Positions 1-9,335 of a stretch of 64,000 nucleotides of DNA are shown in pieces; the stretch's first letter is position 1; every line of letters starts with the position of its first letter. The translations under genes and the position numbers were made by a program. The DNA is taken from positions 1 through 64,000 of the forward strand of contig JAMCRA010000020.1 in assembly GCA_023380285.1 (NCBI GenBank), in the 5' to 3' direction. Source of the stretch: Bacillota bacterium (GTDB lineage Bacteria; Nitrospirota_A; Leptospirillia; Leptospirillales; JAMCRA01). Under the pieces are notes generated by a model. That model worked only from the letters and a program-made list of their open reading frames with translations, was not told where the DNA came from and made no database searches.

Positions 1-382
1 CGAAGAAGGCGTATCTTTTTTTGCGGAGAAAATCTTCCGGCACATTGTCCGGCAGAGGTTCGGACAGGATTCCGATCCGGAGAGGACGTCCGATATGCCG
101 GGCGAAGCTCCGGAGAAAAATTTCGTCCTCCTCGTTTTCCTTGCCACGTGTCCGGTGGTTGAAATGGACGAGGGTCAGTGAGTGACGATTTTCGAGAAAG
201 AGGTGCAGGAGAAAAGCCAGAAAAACAGAATCGGCCCCCCCTGAAATGGCCACATGAAAATGCGGGGGAGACGGATGGTTGTCAGGGTGGATCCCGTTGT
301 CCCGGAGGAAAGATTCGAGCCGGGGCAGATAGGGTGATAGAAATTTTCCGGTTTCAGTCCCCTTGGGGAATTGGATTTTCAC
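1..382 (-). CDS. tilS: tRNA(Ile)-lysidine synthase, N-terminal part
   Basis: Ligates lysine to C34 of tRNA(Ile) with the CAU anticodon so that it reads AUA. The reverse strand from a GTG at 382 reads about 127 residues and runs off the window. The PP-loop ATP motif SGGADS lies at residues 47-52 and is followed by the family-typical VHFNHRTRGKENEEDE segment. The start overlaps the end of ribF by 29 bases, which suggests translational coupling. The C-terminal tRNA-binding part is outside the window. The upstream Shine-Dalgarno is weak, so the start is less certain than the family. Confidence 0.85.
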   Translation of the reverse strand, partial: MKIQFPKGTETGKFLSPYLPRLESFLRDNGIHPDNHPSPPHFHVAISGGADSVFLAFLLHLFLENRHSLTLVHFNHRTRGKENEEDEIFLRSFARHIGRPLRIGILSEPLPDNVPEDFLRKKRYAFF

Positions 383-1313
383 GGAAATAGTCTTTCGATT
401 GCTGAAGGTCATTCGAAATTGCCGAGATGAGGGCTTCCGGCCCTGGAAAAGCTTTGTCTCCCCGAAGAAACTCCAAAAAATCCACCTGAATATATTGACC
501 GTAAAGAGTGTCGGAAAAATCAAAAAGATGCGTCTCGATCACGGGTTGCACAAGTGGTGTGAAGGTTGGTTTTTTCCCGACATAAGAGGTCCCGTTAAAC
601 CACCCTTTCGGTGTTTTTGTGCGGGTGACATAGACGCCGGAAGCGGGCAGCAGGCGATCGGGCGTAGGATGGATGTTCAATGTCGGAAAACCCAGTTTTC
701 GGCCTCTTTTTTCCCCTTCTTCCACCGTTCCGTCGAGCTGGAACGGGCGGGTGAGAAACCGATTGGCCTCCTTCACCCGTCCTGCGCGCAAGAGTTCCCG
801 CTCCTGCCGATTCGAAATTCTTCCGGTTCCATCCTCCACGGCGGGAATCGCTTTCACCAGAACCCCTTCGGGGGAGAGAACGCGTTGAAAGTCCGCGACA
901 GAGCCTGCCCTTTTGTGGCCAAATCGAAACCCTTCCCCGATGACCAGGGCTTTCAGAGGGAAATAACCCAATAGAATGTCCCGGATAAAGGTTTCCGGTT
1001 CCATCCTCCCGAGGTCCGGGGTAAAAGGTGTGATCACGAGAAGATCAATGCCCAGATCTGCCAGGACCTTTTTTTTGTGGGGAATGGACATGATGCGCTG
1101 AAAAGGGATTTCGGGCGACAAAACCATCAGGGGATGCGGGTCAAAAGTCAGCACAGTGGCGAGAGTTTTCGTTTTTCGGGAATATTCGACCAGATCGTTC
1201 AGAAGTTTCTGGTGACCCTGGTGGATGCCGTCAAAGTTTCCGATCGTCAGCGCAATGTCCTGTCCGGATTCCCGGACGGTGTTCATTTCGGAAAAAGAGG
1301 AGAGAATGTTCAT
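354..1313 (-). CDS. ribF: bifunctional riboflavin kinase / FAD synthetase
   Basis: Phosphorylates riboflavin to FMN and adenylates FMN to FAD in the cytoplasm. The 319-residue length is normal for RibF. The N-terminal nucleotidyltransferase domain begins with the TIGNFDGIHQGHQ motif. The C-terminal flavokinase domain contains GRKLGFPTLNI and GVYVTRT. The frame stays open upstream into hemB, but homology begins after the ATG at 1313; a second ATG nine codons later is also possible. Neither start has a strong ribosome-binding site. It sits 47 bases after hemB and overlaps tilS, at the distal end of the haem gene run. Confidence 0.93.
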   Translation of the reverse strand: MNILSSFSEMNTVRESGQDIALTIGNFDGIHQGHQKLLNDLVEYSRKTKTLATVLTFDPHPLMVLSPEIPFQRIMSIPHKKKVLADLGIDLLVITPFTPDLGRMEPETFIRDILLGYFPLKALVIGEGFRFGHKRAGSVADFQRVLSPEGVLVKAIPAVEDGTGRISNRQERELLRAGRVKEANRFLTRPFQLDGTVEEGEKRGRKLGFPTLNIHPTPDRLLPASGVYVTRTKTPKGWFNGTSYVGKKPTFTPLVQPVIETHLFDFSDTLYGQYIQVDFLEFLRGDKAFPGPEALISAISNDLQQSKDYFRENPIPQGD

Positions 1314-1360
1314 CGTTTGTCCGGATGTCCAGAGCATCTGCTTGGGGGCATGGGGCCGGA

Positions 1361-2341
1361 TTATTCGGACTGGGCCAATAACCGGGCGGCCCGGATGGCA
1401 AAGTATGTCAGAATCATGGTGGCACCTGCTCTGCGGATCGACAGGAGGGATTCCATCATGGCCCTGTCTGTATCGATCCACCCTTCCTTTCCGGCGGCCA
1501 TGATCGTCGCGTATTCTCCGCTGACCTGGTAAGCGCAAAGAGGGAGGTCGAATCGGCCAGCGAGATCGCGAAGAATGTCGAGGTAGGGGAGGGCGGGTTT
1601 GACCATCAGGATATCGGCGCCTTCTTCAACATCCAGGGAGGCTTCCCGGAAGGCTTCCATCCGGTTTGCCGGATCCATCTGATAGGAGGAGCGGTCTCCA
1701 AACTGGGGTCCGGACATCATGGCATCTCGGAAAGGACCGTAAAAGGCCGAAGCGTATTTGACAGCGTAGGACAGGATAATTGTGTCCGAAAATCCGTTTT
1801 TGTCGAGAACCTCCCGGATGGCTTTGACCCGGCCGTCCATCATATCCGAAGGGGCGACAATATCCGCACCGGCTTCTGCGTGCACAAGAGCCATCTTTGC
1901 AAGACAGTCCAGGGTTGTATCGTTGTCGATGTGTTCCCCTTTGAGGAGGCCACAGTGACCATGGGTGGTGTATTCATCGATACACACGTCCGTGATCACG
2001 ACCAGATCCGGAAAGTCCCTCTTCAGCATCCGGACAGCTGTCGGGACGGGACCGTCCGGATCCAGGGCGCTTGATCCCATTTCGTCTTTTTTTTCGGGAA
2101 TCCCGAATAAAATGATGCTCCGGATTCCCACCGACATGGCTTCCTTTATCAAGGGAGGTAGGTTGTCGACAGAGTAGCGGTAAACGTCCGGCATGGAGCG
2201 AATCGCTTCTTTTTTGTTCGTGCCATGAATGATAAACAGGGGAAGAATCAGCTGCGATGCCGATAGCCGGTTTTCCCGCACGAGCGACCGTATGGAGGAA
2301 CTGCTTCTGAGCCTTCGAGGCCTGTCGGTGGGAAATGCCAT
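1361..2341 (-). CDS. hemB: delta-aminolevulinic acid dehydratase (porphobilinogen synthase)
   Basis: Condenses two 5-aminolevulinate molecules to porphobilinogen. Length (326 residues) is typical. Schiff-base lysine regions are visible as SYAVKYASAFYGPFRDA and MVKPALPYLDI. The metal-site segment reads VCIDEYTTHGHCG. Compared with the three-cysteine zinc motif of Escherichia coli HemB it keeps the first and last cysteines but has Asp at the middle one, so it is neither a clean zinc type nor the cysteine-free magnesium type. The ATG at 2341 is preferred over the adjacent GTG because the GAGGAGA box is 5 bases upstream of it. It follows the cobA-hemD fusion by about 34 bases. Confidence 0.95.
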   Translation of the reverse strand: MAFPTDRPRRLRSSSSIRSLVRENRLSASQLILPLFIIHGTNKKEAIRSMPDVYRYSVDNLPPLIKEAMSVGIRSIILFGIPEKKDEMGSSALDPDGPVPTAVRMLKRDFPDLVVITDVCIDEYTTHGHCGLLKGEHIDNDTTLDCLAKMALVHAEAGADIVAPSDMMDGRVKAIREVLDKNGFSDTIILSYAVKYASAFYGPFRDAMMSGPQFGDRSSYQMDPANRMEAFREASLDVEEGADILMVKPALPYLDILRDLAGRFDLPLCAYQVSGEYATIMAAGKEGWIDTDRAMMESLLSIRRAGATMILTYFAIRAARLLAQSE

Positions 2342-2375
2342 CACATTCTCCTCTTGTCTTTCAGTTTGAAAAACG

Positions 2376-3926
2376 CTACGAAAAGTGTTGAAGAATTGTG
2401 GTCAGAACGGCTTCGTCCGTCGGTTCGGAAGGAAGAAGAATGTTTGTGACACCGTCTTTCCGGAGTGCGTCCGCTGTTGTCGGTCCGATGGCCAGTCCCG
2501 TTGTTTTCCGGATGGACTGGCCATGCTCCTTCAGAAGAGAGACAAGGTTCTTGTATGCTGAAGGACTGTAAAAAACGGCCAGGTGAAAATCCCGGTTTTC
2601 AAAACCGACGGATACGAGGTCCCTCAAGTAGTTCGGAAGCTCGGGAATCCTGTTTTCGTAGGCTGTAATTTGTTGAATCTTGAAGCCCATGGCTGCTAGA
2701 CCGTCAGGAATTGCCCCGTCTCCCCGGTCTCCTCGTATGAGGAGACATCGTTGCCCGGAACACGGGATTTGGGAGCGAAAAAATTCTAGAACACCGTTCG
2801 CATACGATTCAAGCGGGGTTGCATCCGGGTGAATGCCATATTCTTCGAGGGTTCGTGTCGTTGAGGGACCCATCGAAAAAATCCGGCATCCGGAGAGGGA
2901 GCGGATGTCTTTTCCGGTTTCTCTCATTGCCCGGAAAAAATATCGAACGCCGTTCGGACTCAGAAACAGGAGCCACTCGTATTCAGAGAGGTTCTGGAGC
3001 GTTCTGACCACTTCCTCTCTTTCCATGCCGGTGACGGGCCGGATTTCGATGGTGGGACAACTGACGACCTCCGCGCCCAGTTTCTCAAGTTCGTCCTTGA
3101 GGGGCGAACCGGACTCCTTCTCTCTGGTCAGGAGGATTCTTTTTCCAAAAAGCGGTCTGTTCTTCTGCCACTCAAGACGCCAGGGTTTCCCGGCGACCCG
3201 TCCGACGACAATCGTGGCAGGAGGTCGGATCGGATTGTCTTCCAGAATGCGGATCATCGACTGGATTGTTCCTTCACGAATTTCCTGGAAAGCGGTTGTT
3301 CCCCACCGGATGGCCACGACAGGAGTGTCGGGTGGCATCCGGTGCTCGAGGAGGCGCGGGATCAGTTTTCGAAAATGCTCGACTCCCATCAGGATAACAA
3401 GCGTCTGGTCGGGAAGTGCGAGCGCATCCAATGTTGGCCCGGAGAGTTTTTCCGGATCGTCGTGTCCGGTCATGACCACAATCCGGGAATTTGTCTCCCG
3501 ATGGCTCACAGGAAGTCCTGCATAGGCAGGGGTTGCCGTCACGGAAGTGACCCCCGGAACCACTGTATAGGGGATACCGGCTTTTTCAAGGGCCTGTCCT
3601 TCTTCCCCTCCCCGTCCAAAGACAAAGGGATCTCCCCCTTTCAGTCGAACGACAGAGAGACCCCTGGAGGCCCTTTCAATCAGGACGGCCTCAATTTCTC
3701 TCTGGGAAAGACGGGGATGTCCTCTTTCTTTTCCGACATCGATGCGTTCGGCTCCGGAGGGAGCATGACCGAGAAGGTCTGGATGAGCCAGGTGATCATA
3801 AAGAATGACATCGGCTTCTTCCAGGGCTTTTTTGCCACGGAGAGTGAGTAGTCCCGGGTCGCCGGGGCCTGCTCCGACCAGGGTCACATGTCCCTTGCCG
3901 GGTGTCCCCGGTTGTAATGTGTTCAA
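2376..3926 (-). CDS. cobA-hemD: uroporphyrinogen-III C-methyltransferase / uroporphyrinogen-III synthase fusion
   Basis: A 516-residue two-domain protein. Residues about 10-250 are a SAM-dependent uroporphyrinogen-III methyltransferase (VGAGPGDPGLLTLRG near the N-terminus, LKGGDPFVFGRGGEE, VVPGVTSVTATPAYAGLP) that makes precorrin-2 for sirohaem, cobalamin or haem d1. Residues about 260-516 are a HemD-type synthase (LLFLSPNGVRYFF, LLIRGDRGDG, AIGPTTADALRKDG) that cyclises hydroxymethylbilane. Joining the two puts the branch-point enzymes in one chain, as known in several anaerobes and Nitrospirota. The start is TTG, with AGGAG about 10 bases upstream. A 546-base gap separates it from hemC. Confidence 0.92.
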   Translation of the reverse strand: MNTLQPGTPGKGHVTLVGAGPGDPGLLTLRGKKALEEADVILYDHLAHPDLLGHAPSGAERIDVGKERGHPRLSQREIEAVLIERASRGLSVVRLKGGDPFVFGRGGEEGQALEKAGIPYTVVPGVTSVTATPAYAGLPVSHRETNSRIVVMTGHDDPEKLSGPTLDALALPDQTLVILMGVEHFRKLIPRLLEHRMPPDTPVVAIRWGTTAFQEIREGTIQSMIRILEDNPIRPPATIVVGRVAGKPWRLEWQKNRPLFGKRILLTREKESGSPLKDELEKLGAEVVSCPTIEIRPVTGMEREEVVRTLQNLSEYEWLLFLSPNGVRYFFRAMRETGKDIRSLSGCRIFSMGPSTTRTLEEYGIHPDATPLESYANGVLEFFRSQIPCSGQRCLLIRGDRGDGAIPDGLAAMGFKIQQITAYENRIPELPNYLRDLVSVGFENRDFHLAVFYSPSAYKNLVSLLKEHGQSIRKTTGLAIGPTTADALRKDGVTNILLPSEPTDEAVLTTILQHFS

Positions 3927-4472
3927 AGAAACGATCTCCTGCTGCTATGTTCGGTCCTTAGTCATAAGGAATATTGTTTTCTCTGTCGATTGCTGTTCAA
4001 ACCCGGTTCTCTTCTGGAGCAGAGATGGGTTAAGACCTGATCGGAACACAAGAATACCCGGCGTCTGGGCCGAAATTCATCCTGCGCGAAATTTCAGAGA
4101 ATGTGCCATCCGCATTTTCGGACGCTGATATCAATCCCTTTCGGGAGTAAAGAATCATTATCGAATGGCATGAAAGGCTTTTCAAGTGGAAAGGTTCCCT
4201 GTGATGGATTCCCCGCGCAAGACGAAGCAGGAGAGTTTTTGACGAACAAGAATTCCTTCGGGAACCTTATCGTGGTTTGTTTCAAGAAAACGGAAGCGGT
4301 CTGGACGAGTTCTGGGCTGGAGGAAAATTGCTCCGGGAGTTCTGCTGCCTTGCCAAAGTATGTCTGGTCAAAGAGCGATGTCGGGTGAAAGGGTTCAAAA
4401 TTTTTTGTGTGCAGATTCTTCCGGAATTCTGGGGGACTTTGTTTTGAAGAGGCGTTGTCCGGGTCGGACAGA
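3927..4472. other. long intergenic gap within the haem gene run
   Basis: Between hemC and cobA-hemD, whose neighbours are otherwise nearly contiguous. I find no recognisable gene, tRNA or riboswitch. On the minus strand one frame stays open for about 130 codons from near 4495 to a stop at 4094, but its only usual start is a TTG at 4285 (63 codons, no clear Shine-Dalgarno), and the predicted protein resembles nothing I know. It could be a decayed gene or a long leader of the cobA-hemD mRNA. Confidence 0.4.
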
Positions 4473-5417
4473 TCAGGACGATTTTTTCAAAATACTGTTG
4501 AGGATTTCTTCCGCTCCGTCCGAGAGAAGTCGATTCCCGAGGTCGATGCCCATTTGATAAGCGTCATCAATTGTCACAATATCCCGGGTTTCCCGGGCAT
4601 GGATGCGTCGGGTTCCGGAGATATCCAGAACACGTCCCTCTAACGATAATGTCCGGTTTTTTTCCCAGACAGCATAGGCGGCGATAGGAACCTGACATCC
4701 GCCATTCAAACTTTGCAGGACTCCCCGTTCAGCGGCGACAGACAGATGTGTCGATTCATCGGAAAGGGAGCGGACCAGTGTTCCCGTGGTTTCATCATCT
4801 GTCCGGATTTCGAGTCCGAGTGCGCCCTGACCGATGGCAGGCAAAAGAACCCGGGGAGAGATCCATTCCCTGACCCGGTTGGCATGACCGAGCCGGAGAA
4901 GCCCCGCTCCTGCCAGAATGATCGCATCTACGACGCCTTCTTCCATTTTTCGGATCCGCGTCCCGACATTCCCCCTGAGCGGAATAAACTCCAGATCGTT
5001 CCGGATTTCTCTTATTTGTGCAAGTCTTCGGAGAGAAGATGTCCCGACACGTGCCTTCTGGGGGAGACTTTTGATGTCCGGATAATGTGGCGACAGAAAA
5101 ACATCCCTTGGGTCTTCTCTTGTCAGGGTAGCGGCAAGGGTCAGTCCCGGAGGGAGAAAGGCGGGAACGTCTTTCATGCTGTGGACTGCGAGGTCGATTT
5201 CCTTTCTCAGGAGGGCTTCCTCGATTTCCTTGACAAAAAGGCCCTTTCCTCCGACTTCCGAAAGTTGCCGGTCCAGGATGATATCGCCGGTTGTCTTGAT
5301 AACGACGATTTCCGGGAGAACTCCTGACACGGATTCGATCAGGGATGCAACATGCCGGGCTTGCCACAAGGCCAGTTCTGAGCCACGGGACCCGATTTTT
5401 AACGGGGTGGGTAACAT
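4473..5417 (-). CDS. hemC: porphobilinogen deaminase (hydroxymethylbilane synthase)
   Basis: Polymerises four porphobilinogen units into hydroxymethylbilane. The 314-residue protein starts with the family IGSRGSELALWQA and contains VHSMKDVPAFLPPG, TSSLRRLAQ and PAIGQGALGLE. Near the C-terminus GGCQVPIAAYA carries the cysteine that anchors the dipyrromethane cofactor. Its ATG overlaps the hemA stop as TGATG, so the two are almost certainly translationally coupled. Confidence 0.96.
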   Translation of the reverse strand: MLPTPLKIGSRGSELALWQARHVASLIESVSGVLPEIVVIKTTGDIILDRQLSEVGGKGLFVKEIEEALLRKEIDLAVHSMKDVPAFLPPGLTLAATLTREDPRDVFLSPHYPDIKSLPQKARVGTSSLRRLAQIREIRNDLEFIPLRGNVGTRIRKMEEGVVDAIILAGAGLLRLGHANRVREWISPRVLLPAIGQGALGLEIRTDDETTGTLVRSLSDESTHLSVAAERGVLQSLNGGCQVPIAAYAVWEKNRTLSLEGRVLDISGTRRIHARETRDIVTIDDAYQMGIDLGNRLLSDGAEEILNSILKKSS

Positions 5418-6778
5418 CAGGCGGGTGATTCTCCCTCAAGAAAAGAGGAACCGGGAAGAGAGACCGATCCCGAGATATTTTCTCCCGGGGAAGGTTCCTC
5501 CGCAGAGCGCGGCAGATCTGCGGGCAGACCATAGCATTTGGTGACCCATTCCCGAACCTCGTCCACATCCGGAGATTGGCGGATAGCCTGATAGGTGGGA
5601 TGCAGAATTTTATTGATCAGGGAGCGGGTCAAGAGATCAACTTTTTCGCGTGTTTCCGGAGGGAGGTTGGCCAAAACGGCCTGATAGCGATCCAGTTCGG
5701 CGATTCGGAGAGATTCTGTGTGATTCCGTAGGGACTGGATCAGGGGGACCGTGGAACGATCCGCGAGCCAGCGGGCAAAGGTCGATAGTTCTTCCCGGAC
5801 AATTTCCCTTGCCTGCAGGGCTTCATATTCGCGTTCCCTCTGATTGGCCTCCACCACCGTCTTCAAGTCGTCAATATTATAAAGAAAGATGCCTGAATAA
5901 CGTGTAATCGCCGGATCGATGTTTCTGGGAACAGCAATATCGATCATGAAAAGAGTTCCGGCTTTTCTGCGGGAATGGACAGATGCCACCATCTTTTCAT
6001 TGATCAGGTAGGTATCCGCTCCCGTTGAACAGACAACCATATCGGAATGGACCAGGGCATTTTCCAATTCGGAAAAGGGGGAATAAAGAGCCTGATATTC
6101 TGCCGCCAGCTCTTTCCCTTTTTTTTCGTCCCGCAGCATCAGTGTAAGGGTGCCCACGCCCATCTTGCGCATGTGGCGGGCAGTCAGCTGGGCCATGTCT
6201 CCGCCGCCGAGAAGCAAAACATTTTTGTCCCGCATGTCCTGAAAGATTTTCCGGGCCAACTGGCAAGCCGCATAGCTGATGGAAACCGGCAAGTTGCTGA
6301 TCCCGGTTTCGGTCCGCACGCGCTTGGAGGAGGAGATCGCTCTCTGAAAGACCTGGTTCAGCATGGGGCCGACAAGGTGGAGGGACCGGGCCCTTTCATA
6401 CGCTTCTTTCACTTGTCCCGTGATCTGCGGTTCTCCGATGACGAGGGAATCGAGACTTGCCGTGACTTCAAAAAAGTGAAGAGCCGCTTCTTGACCAGTC
6501 AAATGATAAAGATATGGACGAAGAGAGTGCCCTTGCAGGACCGGATGGGTTTCCTGGAGAAAGGAGAGAAAAAACTCGGGATCCGGAGAGACATGTGCAG
6601 TGACGACGAGGATTTCGACCCTGTTGCAGGTGGAAAGAATCATCGCCTCAAGAACACCCTCTCGCCGGGAGAGAGCCTTGAGCGCATCGTTCAGATGTTC
6701 CTTCGGGTATGCCAGCCTTTCCCGGATCTCGATCGGGGTTGTTTTGTGGTTGACCCCCGCCAGAGTCAGTTTCAGCAA
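5417..6778 (-). CDS. hemA: glutamyl-tRNA reductase
   Basis: First committed step of the C5 pathway: reduces glutamyl-tRNA(Glu) to glutamate-1-semialdehyde with NADPH. The 453 residues begin GVNHKTTPIEIRERLA. The catalytic cysteine is in STCNRVEIL near residue 50. The NADPH-binding motif LLGGGDMAQLTARHM and a C-terminal dimerisation region follow. The start is TTG with GGGGGA about 6 bases upstream; I see no in-frame ATG nearby. It lies 69 bases downstream of the ccsA/hemX-like gene, the usual hemX-hemA-hemC order. Confidence 0.96.
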   Translation of the reverse strand: MLKLTLAGVNHKTTPIEIRERLAYPKEHLNDALKALSRREGVLEAMILSTCNRVEILVVTAHVSPDPEFFLSFLQETHPVLQGHSLRPYLYHLTGQEAALHFFEVTASLDSLVIGEPQITGQVKEAYERARSLHLVGPMLNQVFQRAISSSKRVRTETGISNLPVSISYAACQLARKIFQDMRDKNVLLLGGGDMAQLTARHMRKMGVGTLTLMLRDEKKGKELAAEYQALYSPFSELENALVHSDMVVCSTGADTYLINEKMVASVHSRRKAGTLFMIDIAVPRNIDPAITRYSGIFLYNIDDLKTVVEANQREREYEALQAREIVREELSTFARWLADRSTVPLIQSLRNHTESLRIAELDRYQAVLANLPPETREKVDLLTRSLINKILHPTYQAIRQSPDVDEVREWVTKCYGLPADLPRSAEEPSPGENISGSVSLPGSSFLEGESPA

Positions 6779-6847
6779 ATGGCATCCCCCCTGTTCGTCA
6801 TGACGGTCGTCTTGGTCCGGGGCAACGACAGGTTGTTGTAGGTGAAT

Positions 6848-7657
6848 TCAGAAAACGGAATGACCGCCTCCCATATAAAGATTCACCGCAAGGATCGTCA
6901 TTGCAAAAAGAAAGAAGCCCGCTATCGAAAGATAGGCAGCCTGCTTCCCCTGAAAGTTCCTGCGCCTGCGCAAAAGCACAAGTGCAAGATACAGAAACCA
7001 GACCAGAAGGGCCCAGGAACCTCTTTGGCCCCACGGCCAGATGGTAGCGTATGTTCTGTATGACCAAATCATGACAAAGATCAGTCCGAGGGTCAAGAAC
7101 AGAAATCCCAGTCCATTGAATTCCCGGTTCAGACGATCCAGAAATTCCAGAGACGGCAATCTGTTAAAAAAAAGATTGAAAATTTTTCTCCGGAGAAACA
7201 TATCGAGCGTCAGATAGAAACAGGAGACAAAAAAGGCAAGCGCTGCAGATGCAAGGCCGAGGTCGATGAGCACTGAATGGAGGGAGATTAAAATGCTCGT
7301 GGTGGGGCTCCTGAGAAAAGCAGGGTCGGTGGAGACTCCCAGGACAAAAAGGAGGCTCAGAAAGGAGACAGGGAAAACAACGATGCCCAGGATATGAGCT
7401 TTTCTCTGGTGTTCGAGAATCAGGAATACGACGACAAGGGCCCAGGAAAAAAAGGAGACGGCTTCTTTGAGGGAAATCAGCGTAAAGTGGCCCCGCAATG
7501 TAAACAGAATAAAAAGCGAAAGAGTATGAAGAAGCGCTCCCCCGACACCAGCGGTGATTCCGGCCCAGGGAATGGCTTTATGACGACTGCTCAGCACATC
7601 CCAGAGAAGAAGGATAAATGCTCCGAGATAAAAGCCGGCCGCAATTTTGAGAAGCAA
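6848..7657 (-). CDS. CcsA/HemX-like cytochrome c assembly membrane protein
   Basis: About 269 residues with eight predicted membrane helices, in the HemX/CcsA (cytochrome c assembly) family. The C-terminal segment TIWPWGQRGSWALL is a divergent form of the family's tryptophan-rich haem-handling motif, so this is nearer HemX than a canonical CcsA. Its place before hemA fits a role in haem supply or HemA control. The start is uncertain: the TTG used here has no Shine-Dalgarno, whereas a CTG at 7675 lies 6 bases after a perfect AAGGAG and would add six residues. Confidence 0.8.
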   Translation of the reverse strand: MLLKIAAGFYLGAFILLLWDVLSSRHKAIPWAGITAGVGGALLHTLSLFILFTLRGHFTLISLKEAVSFFSWALVVVFLILEHQRKAHILGIVVFPVSFLSLLFVLGVSTDPAFLRSPTTSILISLHSVLIDLGLASAALAFFVSCFYLTLDMFLRRKIFNLFFNRLPSLEFLDRLNREFNGLGFLFLTLGLIFVMIWSYRTYATIWPWGQRGSWALLVWFLYLALVLLRRRRNFQGKQAAYLSIAGFFLFAMTILAVNLYMGGGHSVF

Positions 7658-7775
7658 AACATCCAGGAACGTCAGGGGTTTCTCCTTCGGATAGCAAGGT
7701 GATTTCGTGTCTTTAGATCGGAACGGGACGTGAGGACATACGCCTGATAGCCGGATTTCTCATTCGTTCAACTTT

Positions 7776-9335
7776 GTGATTATAACATTGAGACATGAAG
7801 AACGGAATTCGCTTCTTGCCGCTGTCAGAGAGCTTGGGCTAGAATGGGCCATGGTTGAATCCCTCCTCCACTCACATGAAGGCTTGCCCGAGGCAATGTC
7901 CAGGCCGGACTCCCGACGTGCCCTGATGCGTGAGGGGGTCTTTGCAAAACCTTTTCGTCTTCCCCGAGATCCGGTTTTTTTGCCGGGCTGTGACGAAAAA
8001 ACCTTGTCTCTCCTGGGAGAAGCGATGTTCGCTTTCTACCGGGAACTGGACTTTCTCTATTTCCAATCTCTCGAACCCGGCTCCCCCTTCTCTTTTGTCC
8101 ATGAGGTCCTTGATGCGGGGAAACCGGACAGTCTCCTGCAATTTGCCCGTTCCAGGAAGTTCCGGAAGGATCTCCCTCTCGTTCTCCGGCCAGATCTCCT
8201 TCTGACACCTGCCGGACCGAAATTGACAGAGATGGATTCCGTTCCCGGAGGGATGGGGATCCTTCTCAAGATCTCACGTATTCTCCAGGATCATGGAAGA
8301 ACAGGAATCTGGGGCAATGCGCACGGTATTCTGGAAGGCTTTGCGGCCATGATCAGGTCGCTCGATCCCAACCCCAGGCTCGCGATAGTCGTCTCGGAGG
8401 AGTCGAAAGACTACTGGCCCGAAATGGTTTATCTGGCTCGTTGTCTGGCGGATGCACACTTCCCGGCAATTTGTCTTCGCCCGCACGAGCTGAGGTTCGA
8501 TGAGAACGGTTTGTTTTATCGCGACCAGAATTTGGCGGAACATCGGATCTCTGTCATTTATCGTTTTTTTGAGCTTTTTGATCTTCCCAACATCCCGAAA
8601 TCGGATATTCTTCTTTATTTCGCAAAGGGGGGAAAGGTCAAGGTGACACCTCCTTTCAAACCCTGGCTGGAAGAGAAAGCGGGTCTTGCCCTTTTCAAAA
8701 CCCCCAGACTTCGATCTTTCTGGCGGTCCCGGCTGGTGCCGGATCATTTTGAAGTTCTCGATAAAATGATTCCATCGACCTGGGTCCTGGATCCCCGACC
8801 GGTTCCCTCTCCGGCCATTGTGCCGGATCTGGTCATTGGAGATCGAAGCCTCTGGGATTTTTCCGAGCTCAGGATGTTGACTCAAAAAGAGCGACACATC
8901 ATCATAAAACCATCGGGTTTTTCACCGTTGGCATGGGGCAGCCGGGGAGTTGTCGTTGGCCATGATCTTCCCGAGGATGAATGGCAGAAGTCCCTTGATC
9001 ATGCTTTTTCATCCTTTGCGGCCTCACCGCATGTATTGCAACCATTTTTGAAAACGTCTGCGGTTCCCTGTCCATCCTGGGACTCCTCTACCGGATTGCC
9101 GACAGAGGAAAAAATGCGGGTGCGGGCCTGTCCTTATTATTTTGTTGTAGGGCAAACCGTCTGGATGGGAGGCGTATTGGCAACCGCAGTGCCCATGGAC
9201 AAGAAAATCATTCATGGGATGGTGGACTCGATCCTCCTGCCAGCCGCCCACCCGGATTATCGCTCTCCTGATGCTCTAACAAACGACGAAGAGACTTTTG
9301 CTCCGGACAGACACCATACAGAACAGGATATGTGA
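7776..9335 (+). CDS. putative ATP-grasp-like protein linked to lysine 2,3-aminomutase
   Basis: A 519-residue cytoplasmic protein that I cannot assign firmly. LVLRPDLLLTPAGPKLTEMDS followed by PGGMGI, and later HIIIKPSGFSPLAWGSRGVVVG, resemble the substrate and nucleotide-binding lysine regions of circularly permuted ATP-grasp amide ligases such as glutathionylspermidine synthases. That is pattern recognition only. Its TGA is followed directly by the aminomutase ATG, so the two are probably coupled. A role in ligating or activating an amino acid, possibly beta-lysine, is speculation. The GTG start at 7776 has no Shine-Dalgarno; an ATG at 7851 is an alternative. Confidence 0.5.
   Translation: MIITLRHEERNSLLAAVRELGLEWAMVESLLHSHEGLPEAMSRPDSRRALMREGVFAKPFRLPRDPVFLPGCDEKTLSLLGEAMFAFYRELDFLYFQSLEPGSPFSFVHEVLDAGKPDSLLQFARSRKFRKDLPLVLRPDLLLTPAGPKLTEMDSVPGGMGILLKISRILQDHGRTGIWGNAHGILEGFAAMIRSLDPNPRLAIVVSEESKDYWPEMVYLARCLADAHFPAICLRPHELRFDENGLFYRDQNLAEHRISVIYRFFELFDLPNIPKSDILLYFAKGGKVKVTPPFKPWLEEKAGLALFKTPRLRSFWRSRLVPDHFEVLDKMIPSTWVLDPRPVPSPAIVPDLVIGDRSLWDFSELRMLTQKERHIIIKPSGFSPLAWGSRGVVVGHDLPEDEWQKSLDHAFSSFAASPHVLQPFLKTSAVPCPSWDSSTGLPTEEKMRVRACPYYFVVGQTVWMGGVLATAVPMDKKIIHGMVDSILLPAAHPDYRSPDALTNDEETFAPDRHHTEQDM

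Noticed and set aside
363..974. 203-codon plus-strand frame opposite ribF (and similar long frames opposite hemA, thrB, trpB, lptD and others)
   Set aside because: They lie fully antisense to well-conserved genes, lack ribosome-binding sites and have no recognisable motifs.
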